DNA from: Basidiobolus ranarum
Taxonomy: Eukaryota; Basidiobolomycota; Basidiobolomycetes; Basidiobolales
DNA length: 21,387 nucleotides
Reading direction: 5' to 3'
Assembly: GCA_040143965.1 (NCBI GenBank)
Contig: JASJQH010007081.1
Coordinates: forward strand, 1 to 21,387
Position 1 is the stretch's first letter; every line of letters starts with the position of its first letter. Both the position numbers and the translations under genes were made by a program. Below the pieces are notes generated by a model, which saw nothing but the letters and a program-made list of their open reading frames with translations, was not told the origin of the DNA and ran no database searches. Of this stretch, positions 1 through 11,808 are shown piece after piece.

Positions 1-3000
1 CTGCCAATCTTCCCCCAGATTCAGAGGTTTCCTCTAAAGACCTCGGAAATTCCCTTGTCTTCCCCTTATCTTCCGAAGAGGACCAAACGTTTGATTTCAA
101 CGAAGTTCAGGGTCATCTCTTCTTTATTGGTCATCGTGTTGAAGATACAAGTATTCCTAAGGGCTTTCCCCTTGCAACCAGTCCAGAGCCTGTAGTATTA
201 CAATCTCCTGAACAAGAATCCTATTTCGAAGCAGAATTTGCCAACAAATTAACCAATCCAAATTCGGGCTCACAAGTAGCGGAATATATACAAAGTGTTC
301 GTATTCGTGCACGAATATGTAAATCAGTGCTTTGGTGCGATGTGGGTGAAACTGGCATTAATTTTGATGATTGTATCGCTGGAGAAACCTATTTTAAAGA
401 TTTTAGTATTGCTAATCGATCTGAAATCCCACTCTCTTGGTCTCTTAGTGTAGTCGGCCTTACCAATACCCAGTTAAATGATAATCTGACTCTTACTGAC
501 TATGATAGCGGTGAGTCTATTGAGGATAAATGTTTACCTGCTTATTCGTATTATCGAATTCGAGTTACCTTTAAGCCTCAAGAAACTGGAGATTATAACT
601 ATGTACTACAACTGGAAAATGAAAATGATTCTACAAATGTCATGTTCATTCGATTACACGCACAAGTTGGAACTGTAGCTAAGGAGGAGTCTCTTGTCAT
701 GAGCAGTGGAAATGTTCTTGACTTTGGCGACTGCTATGGTGGTATATGGGCTCAGCAAAAAATCACCCTGAAAAATGTCGGTGGAGCACCTCTGGAAGTT
801 CATTTCTCTGCGGAGAATGCTGAAGTGCTGTTTTCCATTATAGTAGAGGAGGATACTAACCGTAGCAAGTCGGACTCCAATTTGCAATCTATTCCTGAAG
901 ATAGTGATCTTTCACTTGGTGGAAATTATGACGGTGAAATGATTACTTCTGGACGGATGTCAATGATTACCAGTACCGCTGGTTCGCCCAATTCATCCCC
1001 TACCCTGCGAGCCATTGAGATGGATCAAATTAGTGAATCAGATATTTCCGAAATATCTACCAGTAGACGCCATTCTTCATTGAAAGGATTTGACGATGAC
1101 AGTATCGTATCGAAAGAAGGCCCTAACCGAGGCTCTCAAAACGAAAGTGAGGGAACAGTGCAAATTGATGAATTGATACTTCGTTCTGGCCGGGAAAAGA
1201 CCGTCATTGTATCTTATAAGCCTAAAAAAGATGACTCAGTTAGAGAGTTTAAAGCAGGTGAATTGACGAAACGCACCTTCAAGATCATTCTTCAATATTC
1301 TACTATGAATACTGGCGGAGGGGGCGCACAATCGAACTTCGGAACTGAGAAGAAGGTGATCCAATGTAAAACTCGAGCCTGTACTTCATTCATCGATATT
1401 CTCCCAAAAGAAGTCAATTTTGGAGACACCAATGTCGGGATTCTAAAATCCGTTCCAATTCAAATCATCAATCTGTCAGAACTTCCAGCAAAGGTTCAGT
1501 TGCGTTTTACTTCCAAAGTATTGAGTTGCTTGCAGGATGTGATATCGATTCCTGCTAAACAGTCTGTTGAGGTCAAACTTGACATTAAGCCTCGTAAAGT
1601 CAATCCAGATTATAGAAAGCAAGTCAACGTAGTTAACCTTCAGAATAGAGATGATGATCAGTTTGTACAAGTGAAGAGTGTTCACGTCGATCAAAATGGA
1701 GTCACTTTCCATTCACTTTTCTATAGAACTCTTCTTCCAAATGGCACTCATTATCTCGACTTTGGAGACATGATCATTAACTCACCCAAAGTAAAATGTA
1801 TATCAGTAGAGAATATCAGCCGCAAGTCTTTGACATTGGAGATGTATTCATCATTACCTAATGAGTTGGTAATCTACACGGAGAAGAAGGAAACCAATCC
1901 CCTCACTAGTTCAAATACTCCCAATCTACACTCCGACACTCCCAACAACACAGCAGTCAAACGAATGAAGCCCACCAGCGAGCGTCGGGAAAAACTTCTG
2001 GAAGAAATAGGGGATCGTAGGGTGCAAAAGAAGGCATCATCCACCTCGACTACAACTATTCCTAGTTTTCTGAATATCTCTGAAAGTCTAAGCAATGGCT
2101 CCTTGGTTCCACCTAGTAACAGTCAACAAGATGCTTCAAGCAAAGCTAATCGTAATAAATCCTCGTCTACGGTGAATCGCGAATCTACTAATCCTCGGAC
2201 AGAATATCTAGATTTGGCGTCGCCTTTCGTGAATGAATCTCAAATCAAATCACCTAGATCCAAGCGTGCTGTAACAAACACAGATTCTCCAACCAACCGA
2301 AAGAACAGTAAGGCATCTAATATGGGACAAACTAACATGGGATTAAACAGTCTGGGCTTAGATTTACGAGACGAAGTCTTTGAAGATGATATGTTCAAGC
2401 CACGCATTCGCCTTTTCGATGAAATCAAACTGTCGAGCCTAAAAAACGATCAGTCTAGCAAAATCACTCATCGCAGCCTTAGCAGTGACTTTTTGTCAGC
2501 TATGGGTGAGGATATGAACCAACCTTACATAAAGCCTACTGACGAAGTAAACCAACTGGAGCGTCCAGTAGCTACCATTCTCAGTGATCTGGAAAAGAAT
2601 CTGTCGATTGCTCCACCCCTTTTCCCAGGCCCCGTTCTCGAGGAAAAGTTCGTCAAAAATCAAATGGACTTGAGAAGAGACCTAAATGGGTTAATCCACA
2701 ATGGCCTTCTGGTCGAATCACCCATTATTGAGATCCCGCCAAACTCCAAGACGCAAATTATCCTTGTATTCACTCCCAAAGGTAGACCAAATATCCAAGG
2801 AGTGCCTAGAAAATATGACTCTACTTTGTTTGTCAAACTGGTCGACTTTGACCGGGAGATCTATCAGCCACATTTCGATGCTTTGGTAAATGGGGATTCT
2901 TCACAGATCCCCGTCAGAGAAGTCACGGTACGTTCGTCAATATGTCGAACCATCATGGATCTTGGCCAAAAGAACATCAACTTTGGTTTGTTTGAGAAGG

Positions 3001-6000
3001 GGGAGAGCAGAGAACGAACGATGGTCATCAGAAATCGATGTGAGGCCCCGTTGTTGTTTGGTATCCGCAAGTCTGGTTCCATTGCATCTGGCGATATTGG
3101 GTTCGAAAATGGACGGTATGGAGTTGTCAGAGGCTATGGTAAGCGTGAAGTGAATTTTGTATTTGAGCCAAGTCTTGCTGGTCGTTTCTACGAAAAGATC
3201 GTAGTGCGCAATGTTCAAGATCGTTCTAATGATCAGATCATGATTGTTAAAGCGCAAATTAGAAAACCTTTCAATTTCTTCCTTCAATCGTCCTCGATTG
3301 ATTTTGGCCCTTGTTTGGTTGATCAAGCATCCTCGAAAGTCCGAAGCATCGTGATTAGTAACACAAACAAGCATGCACGATTATTTGAAATCCATGCTGA
3401 TATTGAACAACTGAAGTTTGGAACGTATCAAGGCGAAATTATATTTGAGGTTACAGAGGATACTGGTGACAGATCAGGTAAATCCACTGGAGGCTTATGG
3501 ATCGGAAGTGGCTTGGTTAGTCAAGAAGTCGAAGAGCAGATTGAAAGTATGGAACAAAAGATCAAAATCGCTCGACGCAAAGGAAGAGAAGATAAGGTGA
3601 AGAAGCTGCTAACTAAGATTCAGAAGTTGAAGCGTGGTGAGCCATTACCTTTAGGAGGTGAGGCTGATGAGGAACCAGATGATGACGCTAAAGAGGATTC
3701 CAAATCATCCAAAGGGAAAGCAGTTGACGATGCTTCATCCGTAGGCAAGGACGAAGCTAGCCAGACCGAAGGAGATAAGCAATCCTCTAGTGAGCGGGCT
3801 TCTAGCTTGGTGACTTCGGAGTCGAAGAGCAAGAAATCCATCAACTCCATAATCTTCTCAGTAGCTCCCAGATCTATACAGAATATTTCGGTCTATTTCA
3901 AGCCTTACCGCAGCGGGAATACTCAAAAACGTTTAAACAATAATGATCTCCCTTCAACTTCGGAAGTGATCACTGGACAATTGATTGTTCACGAGCATAA
4001 GAATACCGATGTTTGCAAACACATTACGTTCCGGTCAATCGTCTGCTCAGATTATTATAGTTATGTGAAAGTCTCTTCCCAGTACAATGATTCCAATCCT
4101 GATGAGGAGACTGGGGATCTTACCGGAGCACCGTTTTCGAGTAACATCAGTGAGCTTTGGCTTGATTCTAGACCAATAAGCACGGTAGTATCCCAAGAGG
4201 GGAGTCTGCTATCTTCTCCAGTTTCAACTCCAGCCAATCCTTTCGATAGTATCGCTACGATCCCCGGACAAGAGCAGATTCCCACTTTTTGCGTCGATCT
4301 ATTCTTACTCGATGTAGGCAAGGTTGAAATTGGACAGAAGGTCAACTGCTACGTAACTGTAAGCAATCAATTAGAGAAGCCCCTGACACTTTTGGTTAAC
4401 AATGAGCAAAACAGCCGTTCCCTCTACTTCGATACAAATTCCATAATACTTGAGGCTAATGAAACTCGTAGATTTGATTTCAAAGTAATAGGCTCGGAAT
4501 TGGGCTTAAGAGAGGAGAACCTAACTATCAGCAATGTGATCACGGGAGAGTCGCATCCGTTAAAAATTCGTTCATTTGTGCATCGTTCACATTACCTTAG
4601 CTTCCCTTCCTTGAGTGATGGTAGCCAGGAAATTCTGGATCTCAGCTACTGCTATGTCGACCCAGGCCGGAAGTACTCGCAAATCACCCCTCTTTTGGTA
4701 GAAAATATCTCGGATGATGATATATACATCACTTGTCAGAGTAATCTTGCCCAACAAGTTCACATCTTCTTAGATGAAAAGGGAGAGCGTGGTGGTGTTA
4801 CAGACTTGTTATTGAGAAAGCATCATAAACGAACTGTTTGGGTTGCCCTACAACCTAATCTTCTATCTTCATATGCTGGTGCTGGAACCAAAAAGAATTC
4901 AGGAAACGATTCTAATGAAGTTGAAGTTGCGGAAACGAAGGATGATTCTGATGATTGTCGTACATTGATTGGTGGCTTGAAGTTTTCAGTCAAAATACCA
5001 ACCTATCTAACCACTGATTTACTTGAGAATTCAGATTCCCAAGAAAAGGAGAGTTCAAAGCTTCTACTGGTTACCCAGACCGTCAGATTTACTTCACTCA
5101 TCGGTCAGTCCTCTTTAGCAGTATCTCACAAGGTGATCAATTTAGGCTCTACCAAGACACTCGGTGAGATCTTTTACGGTTCATTTACGCTCAAGAATCT
5201 GACTGCACGTCTGCCTGCTGAATACCGTCTTGAATGTCCGAGTGGTTGTGTAGTGTTTGATAGAACGAGAGGAAATCTGGATGCTCGACTCTCTTTCAAA
5301 GCTGAGCATCCCGATAACGAAGAAAGCACCGAGGAGCATGACGATTCTCATCTTCATGTCAAGTCCCAAACGACAGTTACATTTAGAGTTACAAGAAATC
5401 AATATGGATTGTTCAAAGATTTCATCAATATTGTGAATGTCAATAACTCGGCCCAGGTACTTCAAGTAGAGGTTCGTCTATTCGTGGACCCAGGGCAATT
5501 ATATATCAAATACCCGATGCTCGATAGTCATACTGATTCATCTAATACCGATGCTGACACTGTTTTCAAAGATGTCAAAGCTAGTCATCATGAACTTCTA
5601 CGTAAGAAGTCATTTGGTGGAGATGATGAAGTGGAGAAGTTTACTGTCTTGTACTGGAAAACTGTCTACGTATCACTCGACCATCTCACCGACGTTACTT
5701 CTGTGCATGAGACTCCTGAAGATGGTTGCTGCTCTTTCAAGATTGAAACTGGGTCAACACTGAATAAAAAGGTGTCTTACAGCCATTGTCTCGAAATCCA
5801 TGGCTTGACTCAGGAAGCCATGCATATCGTCCCTCGAAGCGATTTGGATCTCTCTATCGATCTGTCACCCCGTTATCTTTTAGACTCAGACAATGAAACG
5901 GACCCATCAGATATGATTACTTTTCCAAAGTGTGGGCCCACCTTCAAAGTTGACCCTGGTCAAAAGGTTCAACTTTTCGTCAATTCACCAAATCCTCAAG

Positions 6001-9000
6001 CTCTTAGTGGCGATGCCCTTGCAAAGCTGAAGGATGGGAAGAAAGTCAAGGTTCGTGGCATTCTTGTGTTTGAAAATATTTTGACTCACACTGTGGTTGG
6101 TGCATGCGAAATATCTGCATATCTTTGCATGTCCAATGGTATGCTAAATTCATCCACCGTCGATCTCGGGAAGATTGGCTACGTCGACTCTTGGAAAGTA
6201 GTCAACTTCAGCTTTGATTTGGTGAATACCTCGGATTGTTTGATGTACTGCAGCGTTACCAACCCTTCACCGATCGAGATTCTAAGGAGTCCTGAATATG
6301 ATTCGTATTGTTTCTCCCGAGACAATCATATTGTTCTCAAACCATACGAAAAAAAACAAATCCAAGCCATGTTGAAGCCCCGAAGGATCCAAGATTACTC
6401 TTCAGGGCTTAGAGAGTTCGTAGTTGAAATGTCCAACATATTCAACCCATCGAACAAGATGTTACTCAATGTCAAAGCTACTCTCACCTCGTTTGAATTG
6501 AACTTTGATCGTCTTACCGGGGGTCAAGTCATTCTTCCGATATTGCAATGCCCATCACCTGCCGATGCGGTTGCTTGTGATTCTTGGTTCACTATTATCA
6601 ATGCTAGTGAGGAAGATGTGAGATTTGAACTTGGTGTAGATTTAGATTTGGTCGTATCGGAGTTCATTAGAGTGGAAGTGCTTTCTCGTTTCTCAAACTC
6701 TCCTCTGACTGGAGCGATCTCTTTGAGCCCTCTTGGGTCAATCGAGGTTCGAGTTCGTGCCTTTTCACTTGACACCTCTGCTCTCAAAAACAGGCTGACT
6801 GCTTACTTGAGTCACCATGATGGGGTTTCACTCGGTCGAATCTGGGTTGCTACACTACGTTCCGAAAGTAGCACCTCCTCAGCCCTCTCAATCGCAGAGC
6901 ATATACCTATTCGCGGAACAATAGTAGAAGGGCCCACCTTCTCCTTATCCAACAAACATATTGAGTTCAAGACTTTCATTTTCCCAGACAGTGAAGAAGG
7001 AAACGCCGAGAGCGGGAATCCCGATTCTTCAACGCAAGATTCTTCTTCTGATTTGCCCAACCAACACCTGAATCTCATCAAGGAGATCCTTAGCTCCCAT
7101 CAAAGTCAAGAAGAAGTGGTGACTATTAGTAATCTAATGGGAATACTCCCACTACGCTTCAAGGTGAATATCGAAGCACCGTCTGAACTGCCGATCCAGA
7201 AATTGATCAAGATCAGTCCTTTAGACGATGAAATGTGTGGAACCGTTTTGCCAGGAGGAAAGCTCGATCTTTCAATTCAGCTTCTAACACCGCTCTTGGG
7301 GATTTCTGACGATCTTAAGATTCAGATCTATGACCTTGACTCTGTATCAGGAAAGCCGGAGATGATTCTTGTGGGAATTGTCTCTGAGAATTGCTTCAGT
7401 GAAAACAAGGAGGAGCCATCTTCTGCAGACAACAATGACGGGAACTCTAAGTTGACCGAGGCTTCCCCAATATCTGCAACGGCCCCGATGGTTGAGTTTC
7501 CCTCAGCTCGCGCCCTTCCAAAGTTTTATCTCCGTGGTTGTAAGCGTGTAGAAACCAGCCATCACTCGAAAAAGTATCTTCTAGATCTTGGCCAACAAGA
7601 TGTCGGCTCTAACACCATAACTAAGAAGCTGACTATCGAAAACATATCATCTGAGCGATTACCCTACAGAATCAAAACCATCTCAAGCGCTGATCAAAGC
7701 TGGATTGCTATCAGTCAGACAGAGGGGGTGCTAGAAACTACGAGTGATGCCAACACCCATACGATAGTGTTGAACTTCATGACAGGCATTCGAAATATTT
7801 ATTCTACTTATTTAGTAATTGAAAATGTCTTGAATCCTGCCGACACCAAGACAGTTCGAATCACGATGGAGGTCAGTGCCCTATATATCATATCACATAA
7901 CATGTCGATTCTTATCACATTTACATCTCATGTCAACAGGTTGTTGCTAAGCATAACGTTCGCCGCGCCCAAGGAGCACCCCATGAGAATCGAGTCTTTG
8001 ATGTGTTTGTCAATGGTTTGGATACTCGTCAGAACTTCATTTATTTCACCAACTTGTTTTATTATACGGAATACACCACAAGAAGCTTCGTCGTATACAA
8101 CTACGAAACGGTTCCCCTTGAGTTTTCGGTTAGCTTTTCTTACCAATTGCATTTTATCAACCCTTGAGCTAATCTTCAATTTCCAAATACAGCTGAAAAC
8201 CAACTTGTCCTACGAAGATGAAAGTGAAATATTGTTTTCTACATCACGAACCTCTGCCAAACTTTTCAAGAACCTCGTCGTCGGACCTGACTCTAATGTC
8301 CGTGTGTACATTCGATTCAAGCCTGGCCCCTCACTTGAAATTAAAAAGCTCATTGAATCCGGTGAAAGAAATGTTGAAGAAATAGAGAACAAAGTGATCG
8401 AAATTACCGTTAATTGCCGTCTTGTGAAAGACTATCAAATGTCGATATTTCTTAAAGCTGAATGTAGAATGCCATCTTGTCAATTGTTAAAGGAGAGCAC
8501 GACATTCTTCGGTATGACTGACCTCATTAAGTTGGTCCTCTCTGGTTTGTTACTCATTACTAAATACCTTTTTGCCTTAGGGAATGTCCTGCATCATGAA
8601 AATACAGATGAAGTGGAGTGGGAGGTATCGCTCGAAGAGGATTATCTTCCATTGACATTGAAGAACATTGTGAATCAGCCTCTCGCTTTTGAAATCATGA
8701 ATGATACCATTTATTTCTTGGTTGAAGCACAAAACAACATCAAATCGGTGTTGCCTCATGAGTCGTGTGAAGTACTGGTGAAGCCCAACATTGAAGCTAT
8801 TCAACTTCGAGCGAATTCGTTACGCAAGGTAAGCTGACCTCTCTTGGCGTGAAGACAAAGGGATATTTTCAGTTCTCTAATTGCGGATGTTCTTTCAAAT
8901 AGGAAAAGTATATTCAGGAAACCATCGTCATATACAACCGTCTTCGACCAACTGAAAAGCACTGGGTTCCCATTAGACTAAATCTTGGGAAATTTAAGAA

Positions 9001-9732
9001 ATTCCAGGTAATTTGAACATGGCACTTTGAAATCATACTCACCCCACCATATTGACAAACATTTGTTTGCTTTCTAGATGTCCTCAGGATATAAAAGCTC
9101 ATTTGTTTACAACACCTTAGAATCTTGCATCATTGATTTCCTTAGTGAGTTCCATAGCAACGCATCTCTTTTATCCCCAGACGGCATTGAGGCGGTAAGA
9201 ACAGCCCACTTCTCAATTTGGTACATTTAGAGGCTATTATTGATTTGCTTCACTTGTTTAGAATCCGGCAAATGAGCTCGTCGTATCGGATCTTGAATTC
9301 CAATATTCATACATTGTGGATCAGTTGGTGTATTACGGCACCATAGCCACGGGAGAAGCGTATCTTCAGATGGCGAACTTGTTGTTCAGGTATGATTACA
9401 ACGCTACGGCTCGATACCATTTGGCATTTGCTAACAAGATACATTCCACAGCATGCTCTTTAGTAATGAAATATTCCAGAGACTTGCACCGGCAAGCTTG
9501 TACGAGAATGAAGAAACGCGAGTTTGGCCCGCATACCTTGCTAAATGGGTAAACTATTCCCTTGCTATCCTATCATCCTACGATTATCCAATACTTACTT
9601 GCATCCTTTTAGATCGTTGCGCTTGACTATTTTGCTTCCTTTTTCCCATATCCCGATTCAAGACTTGAGACGTTAAAGGATTTGGTGAAAATGTACATAA
9701 TTCAGCCTGACAAGAAATTGATGTCATCATGA
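1..9732 (+). CDS. HYDIN-like giant protein with ASH/MSP-type repeats (5' partial)
   Basis: At least 3063 residues are encoded; the frame is open to the left edge, so the true start is outside. Exons read in phase: 1-7871, 7940-8128, 8193-8511, 8581-8828, 8903-9007, 9078-9194, 9262-9389, 9452-9548, 9613-9732, with introns of 62-74 nt. Removing the intron at 7872 restores a clean segment (VVAKHNVRR...) where the unspliced reading turns into nonsense. About a dozen beta-sandwich repeats start with a 'hydrophobic-D/N-F/L-G' strand followed by 'I-x-N-x-S/T', near nt 350, 710, 1390, 1750, 2950, 3280, 4290, 4630, 5120, 6140, 6940 and 7570. This is the pattern of ASH (ASPM-SPD-2-HYDIN) domains. A charged coiled coil (nt 3520-3650) and an acidic Ser-rich stretch (3650-3840) interrupt one repeat; another disordered Ser/Asn stretch covers 1880-2330. 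The C-terminal tail (9262-9732) is aromatic-rich. Known ASH proteins are axonemal or centrosomal; that role here is inference. The exact subfamily (HYDIN, CFAP47, CFAP65 or fungal-specific) is uncertain. Confidence 0.85.
7872..7939 (+). other. Intron in the giant ASH gene (with seven more downstream)
   Basis: A phase-0 intron with donor GTCAGT and acceptor CAACAG. Without its removal, and that of the next intron (8129-8192, GTTAGC..TACAG), a 63-codon exon is read in the wrong frame. The two introns total 132 nt, a multiple of three, so the unspliced frame stays open by chance and hides the splicing. Further introns: 8512-8580 (phase 1), 8829-8902, 9008-9077, 9195-9261, 9390-9451 (phase 2) and 9549-9612. 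All have GT..AG ends and pyrimidine-rich 3' ends. Confidence 0.85.
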
Positions 9733-10165
9733 GACTTGTTTGATATATACTGACCCTACGCTTCATCTGGCTCATTCGCTTCATTTATAATGTAATAATA
9801 TCATTCTATATTCAGATTCACAATTATGTATAATGGTGGAGGTGTTAAGGTGTTTTGCTTCTATCCACGTTTGTCTCTGTCTCTGTATGTTGACTGCATA
9901 TCATCAAAGATGAATAGTAAAATGTCCCCTTGATCCCATCGATCGCATGACTATTAAACCACCCTTGTATCCTATACACGCTATTTCCAGACCGAAAGAA
10001 AATCAATGTTCTATGTGAGAAGTGGCAATGACAGTGTTTAATTAGATATCCAGAATGTGAGAAGTGGCAATGACAGTGTTTAATTAGATATCCATACAAA
10101 TTAGAACTTACAATATAAGAAAAGCTGGAATTGATTGAAACTAAGCACAAGAGGGGATAGATTAT
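9733..10165. other. Intergenic spacer between convergent genes
   Basis: 433 bp between two convergent stop codons, presumably both 3' UTRs. No exact AATAAA is seen for either gene; AATAAT-like variants lie near 9793. The only structure found is the 42-bp tandem duplication listed separately. Confidence 0.6.
10013..10096. repeat. Two-copy 42-bp tandem duplication
   Basis: The 40 bases at 10013-10052 recur without change at 10055-10094, giving a period of 42 bp. Perfect identity in non-coding sequence suggests a recent slippage or replication duplication. It lies in the shared 3' flank of the ASH giant and the TPR gene. Confidence 0.95.
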
Positions 10166-11244
10166 TTATAAGTCACGAACTGATTTCTCCTCAGTCACAA
10201 TCTTATCTACTACTTTAATATTACGTGATAGAAACTCCAGTGTCTCCACTCCAATTTCACTCTCAAGGCACTTGAGGGATTCTAGATCAATAGTCTTTAG
10301 ATCACATTGAATACCTTCGCACTCAAGGCTTTGTATTAAACTGGAGATCTCATCCAATTCCTTTTTGAACCGTTTTTGAGTGAAATGATGTTCGCGCCAC
10401 ATTGACAATGTCATGGTAGCTTTGGATTTAAGCAAACATGCCAATGCCAGTTTTTTTCCTTCCATAGGTTGGGTCAATGTATCGGCCCATCTACCAAGCG
10501 CTATACCAATCCATTTCCAAATATTGTAATCGGCCTTACGGATCTTTAAATAGCGAGTGAATATGTTGAGAGCATCTAAATCAATACAGCAATGATATAT
10601 TAGTAAAGCTGATATTATTAACATTAAAGGTACTTCCTATCTTACCCTTGTATCTTTCAACTCGAGTATACACTTGTCCACGAAGATACATATGACCAGG
10701 CTCGTTTGTAGCCTAGAATGATATACAAAGAATGAGAGTAAGACACCTATTTCATTGATTTTTGTGCGATGCTTTTGTCGTACCAGTTTATCAGCGTGTT
10801 TCTCAGCTATCTCCAATTTTTCTAAGCGTAAAGCACAGCGTACAATAGTTTCATCCATCTCTTTGGTATTACGAAGTTTGGTGATACCTTTGTTGTCTAT
10901 GACATAGTTCACATATTTCAAAGCGAGCTCCAAAGCTTCTTCATACTTTCCTTGTAGATAAAAAAGATCTACCGCACTTTTCACTTGTAAAGGTCCATGC
11001 TTCTCCTCCATTAGTTGCTCAAAAGGGGTTTCTACTTGATGAAACCACTAGAAATATAAGAGACGGGTTTACAAGGGAATTATTAAGCTATAATGGAATT
11101 GCCGAGTAGACTTACCCCATGTGTATCCTGTTTAGGGTAGTATTTCTCCTCTTCAGGAGGGATTTCACCTGATAATTCAGAGACTATTTCTTCTTCAGTT
11201 CGAACAAATTGAAAAATCCCATGAGATTCTACCGCTTCACTCAT
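10166..11244 (-). CDS. TPR-like protein resembling the C8orf76 family
   Basis: Four exons on the minus strand join in phase: 11244-11116, 11047-10784, 10712-10646 and 10575-10166, giving 289 residues. Introns are 68, 71 and 70 nt with GTAAG, GTACG and GTAAG donors. The N-terminus is acidic; a W-F-H/E-x motif then leads into helical pairs such as YLQGKYEEALELALKY (about residues 73-88), typical of TPR hairpins. Further helices include the YKDALNIFTRYLKI segment and the W-K-W-I-G-I-A-L-G-R-W block. The order 'WF..E', a K-Y-E-E-A-L TPR, then 'N-x-W-x-W' with a helical tail resembles animal C8orf76, a poorly characterised TPR protein. That match is from memory and tentative. No signal peptide or membrane segment is visible. 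It is divergent from the small membrane protein gene and convergent with the ASH giant. Function is unknown. Confidence 0.8.
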
Positions 11245-11751
11245 TTTAACTTGGCCTCTTTTTTACACACGAAAAGAAGCAACCAAACTCTCTTTTGGAG
11301 ACTTGGGAGATTGAATATTCAGCACCATGATGAATAGGGAAATGAGGATTAGATTTTTGGAAAATCACCAGATTTCGAAAAGAAAAAAAAGTTCACCAAT
11401 ATAAAATTGAATTTCCGAAGTTAGTTTGTTAAATAGGATAAGTTAAGAAATTCATGTCATTGTGTAACTTGGTGAAAAACGTGGTAAAATGAAATCACGC
11501 CATGTATATGATCTCCCCTTGGACTGTAGGCTCTCGTGTTCATGTAAAGTGAAATGAAACATCGATATTTACTAAGCAAAGGAGATAATCAACAATCATA
11601 CCTCGTCTTTGTGTTCAGACCTTGGCTATTATTGCGGAAGGGTTGGATTTATGTGAGTGTAACAGAGGGTCCATAATACAAGGACATTTCCTTTAATTAT
11701 AGGATTTTCACTAGCAAGTGGCATCCAAAAGACATGATGAAAGGATGGTTA

Positions 11752-11758
11752 TGAGTCA
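11752..11758 (+). promoter_or_regulatory. Gcn4/AP-1-type TGAGTCA site
   Basis: A perfect TGAGTCA core lies 14 bp upstream of the TATA box and about 50 bp upstream of the membrane protein start. In fungi this is the Gcn4/CPC1 (bZIP) recognition core. A 7-mer can occur by chance, so the regulatory role is inferred from position only. Confidence 0.35.
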
Positions 11759-11772
11759 TTACGAATGTTACA

Positions 11773-11780
11773 TATATAAA
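11773..11780 (+). promoter_or_regulatory. TATA box
   Basis: TATATAAA lies 28 bp before the ATG at 11809, which implies a short 5' leader. Confidence 0.55.
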
Positions 11781-11808
11781 GAGCTGGACCAAGATTAGTC
11801 CATCTAAT

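Larger units (their letters stand above)
11245..11808. promoter_or_regulatory. Divergent promoter region
   Basis: 564 bp between the divergent starts of the TPR gene (-) and the membrane protein gene (+). It is AT-rich, with A-runs just upstream of the TPR gene (about 11380-11390). The only motifs I can point to are the TGAGTCA site and TATA box next to the plus-strand gene. No further gene is seen. Confidence 0.55.

Noticed and set aside
2937-3374. 145-codon antisense frame under the giant gene
   Set aside because: It overlaps well-formed ASH repeats on the plus strand and has no motif of its own; likewise the other antisense frames between 654 and 8804.
327-8837. A start at 327 and stop at 8837 for the giant protein
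   Set aside because: Position 327 is GTG within a frame open to the left edge, and 8837 is a stop inside the intron at 8829-8902. The gene starts off-window and ends at 9732.
9316-9552. Separate 78-aa gene inside the tail of the giant gene
   Set aside because: It reads through the intron at 9390-9451. Splicing gives a coherent frame that continues to 9732.
9845-10150. 101-codon minus frame with an internal peptide repeat
   Set aside because: The peptide repeat merely reflects the 42-bp DNA duplication; there is no protein-like context.
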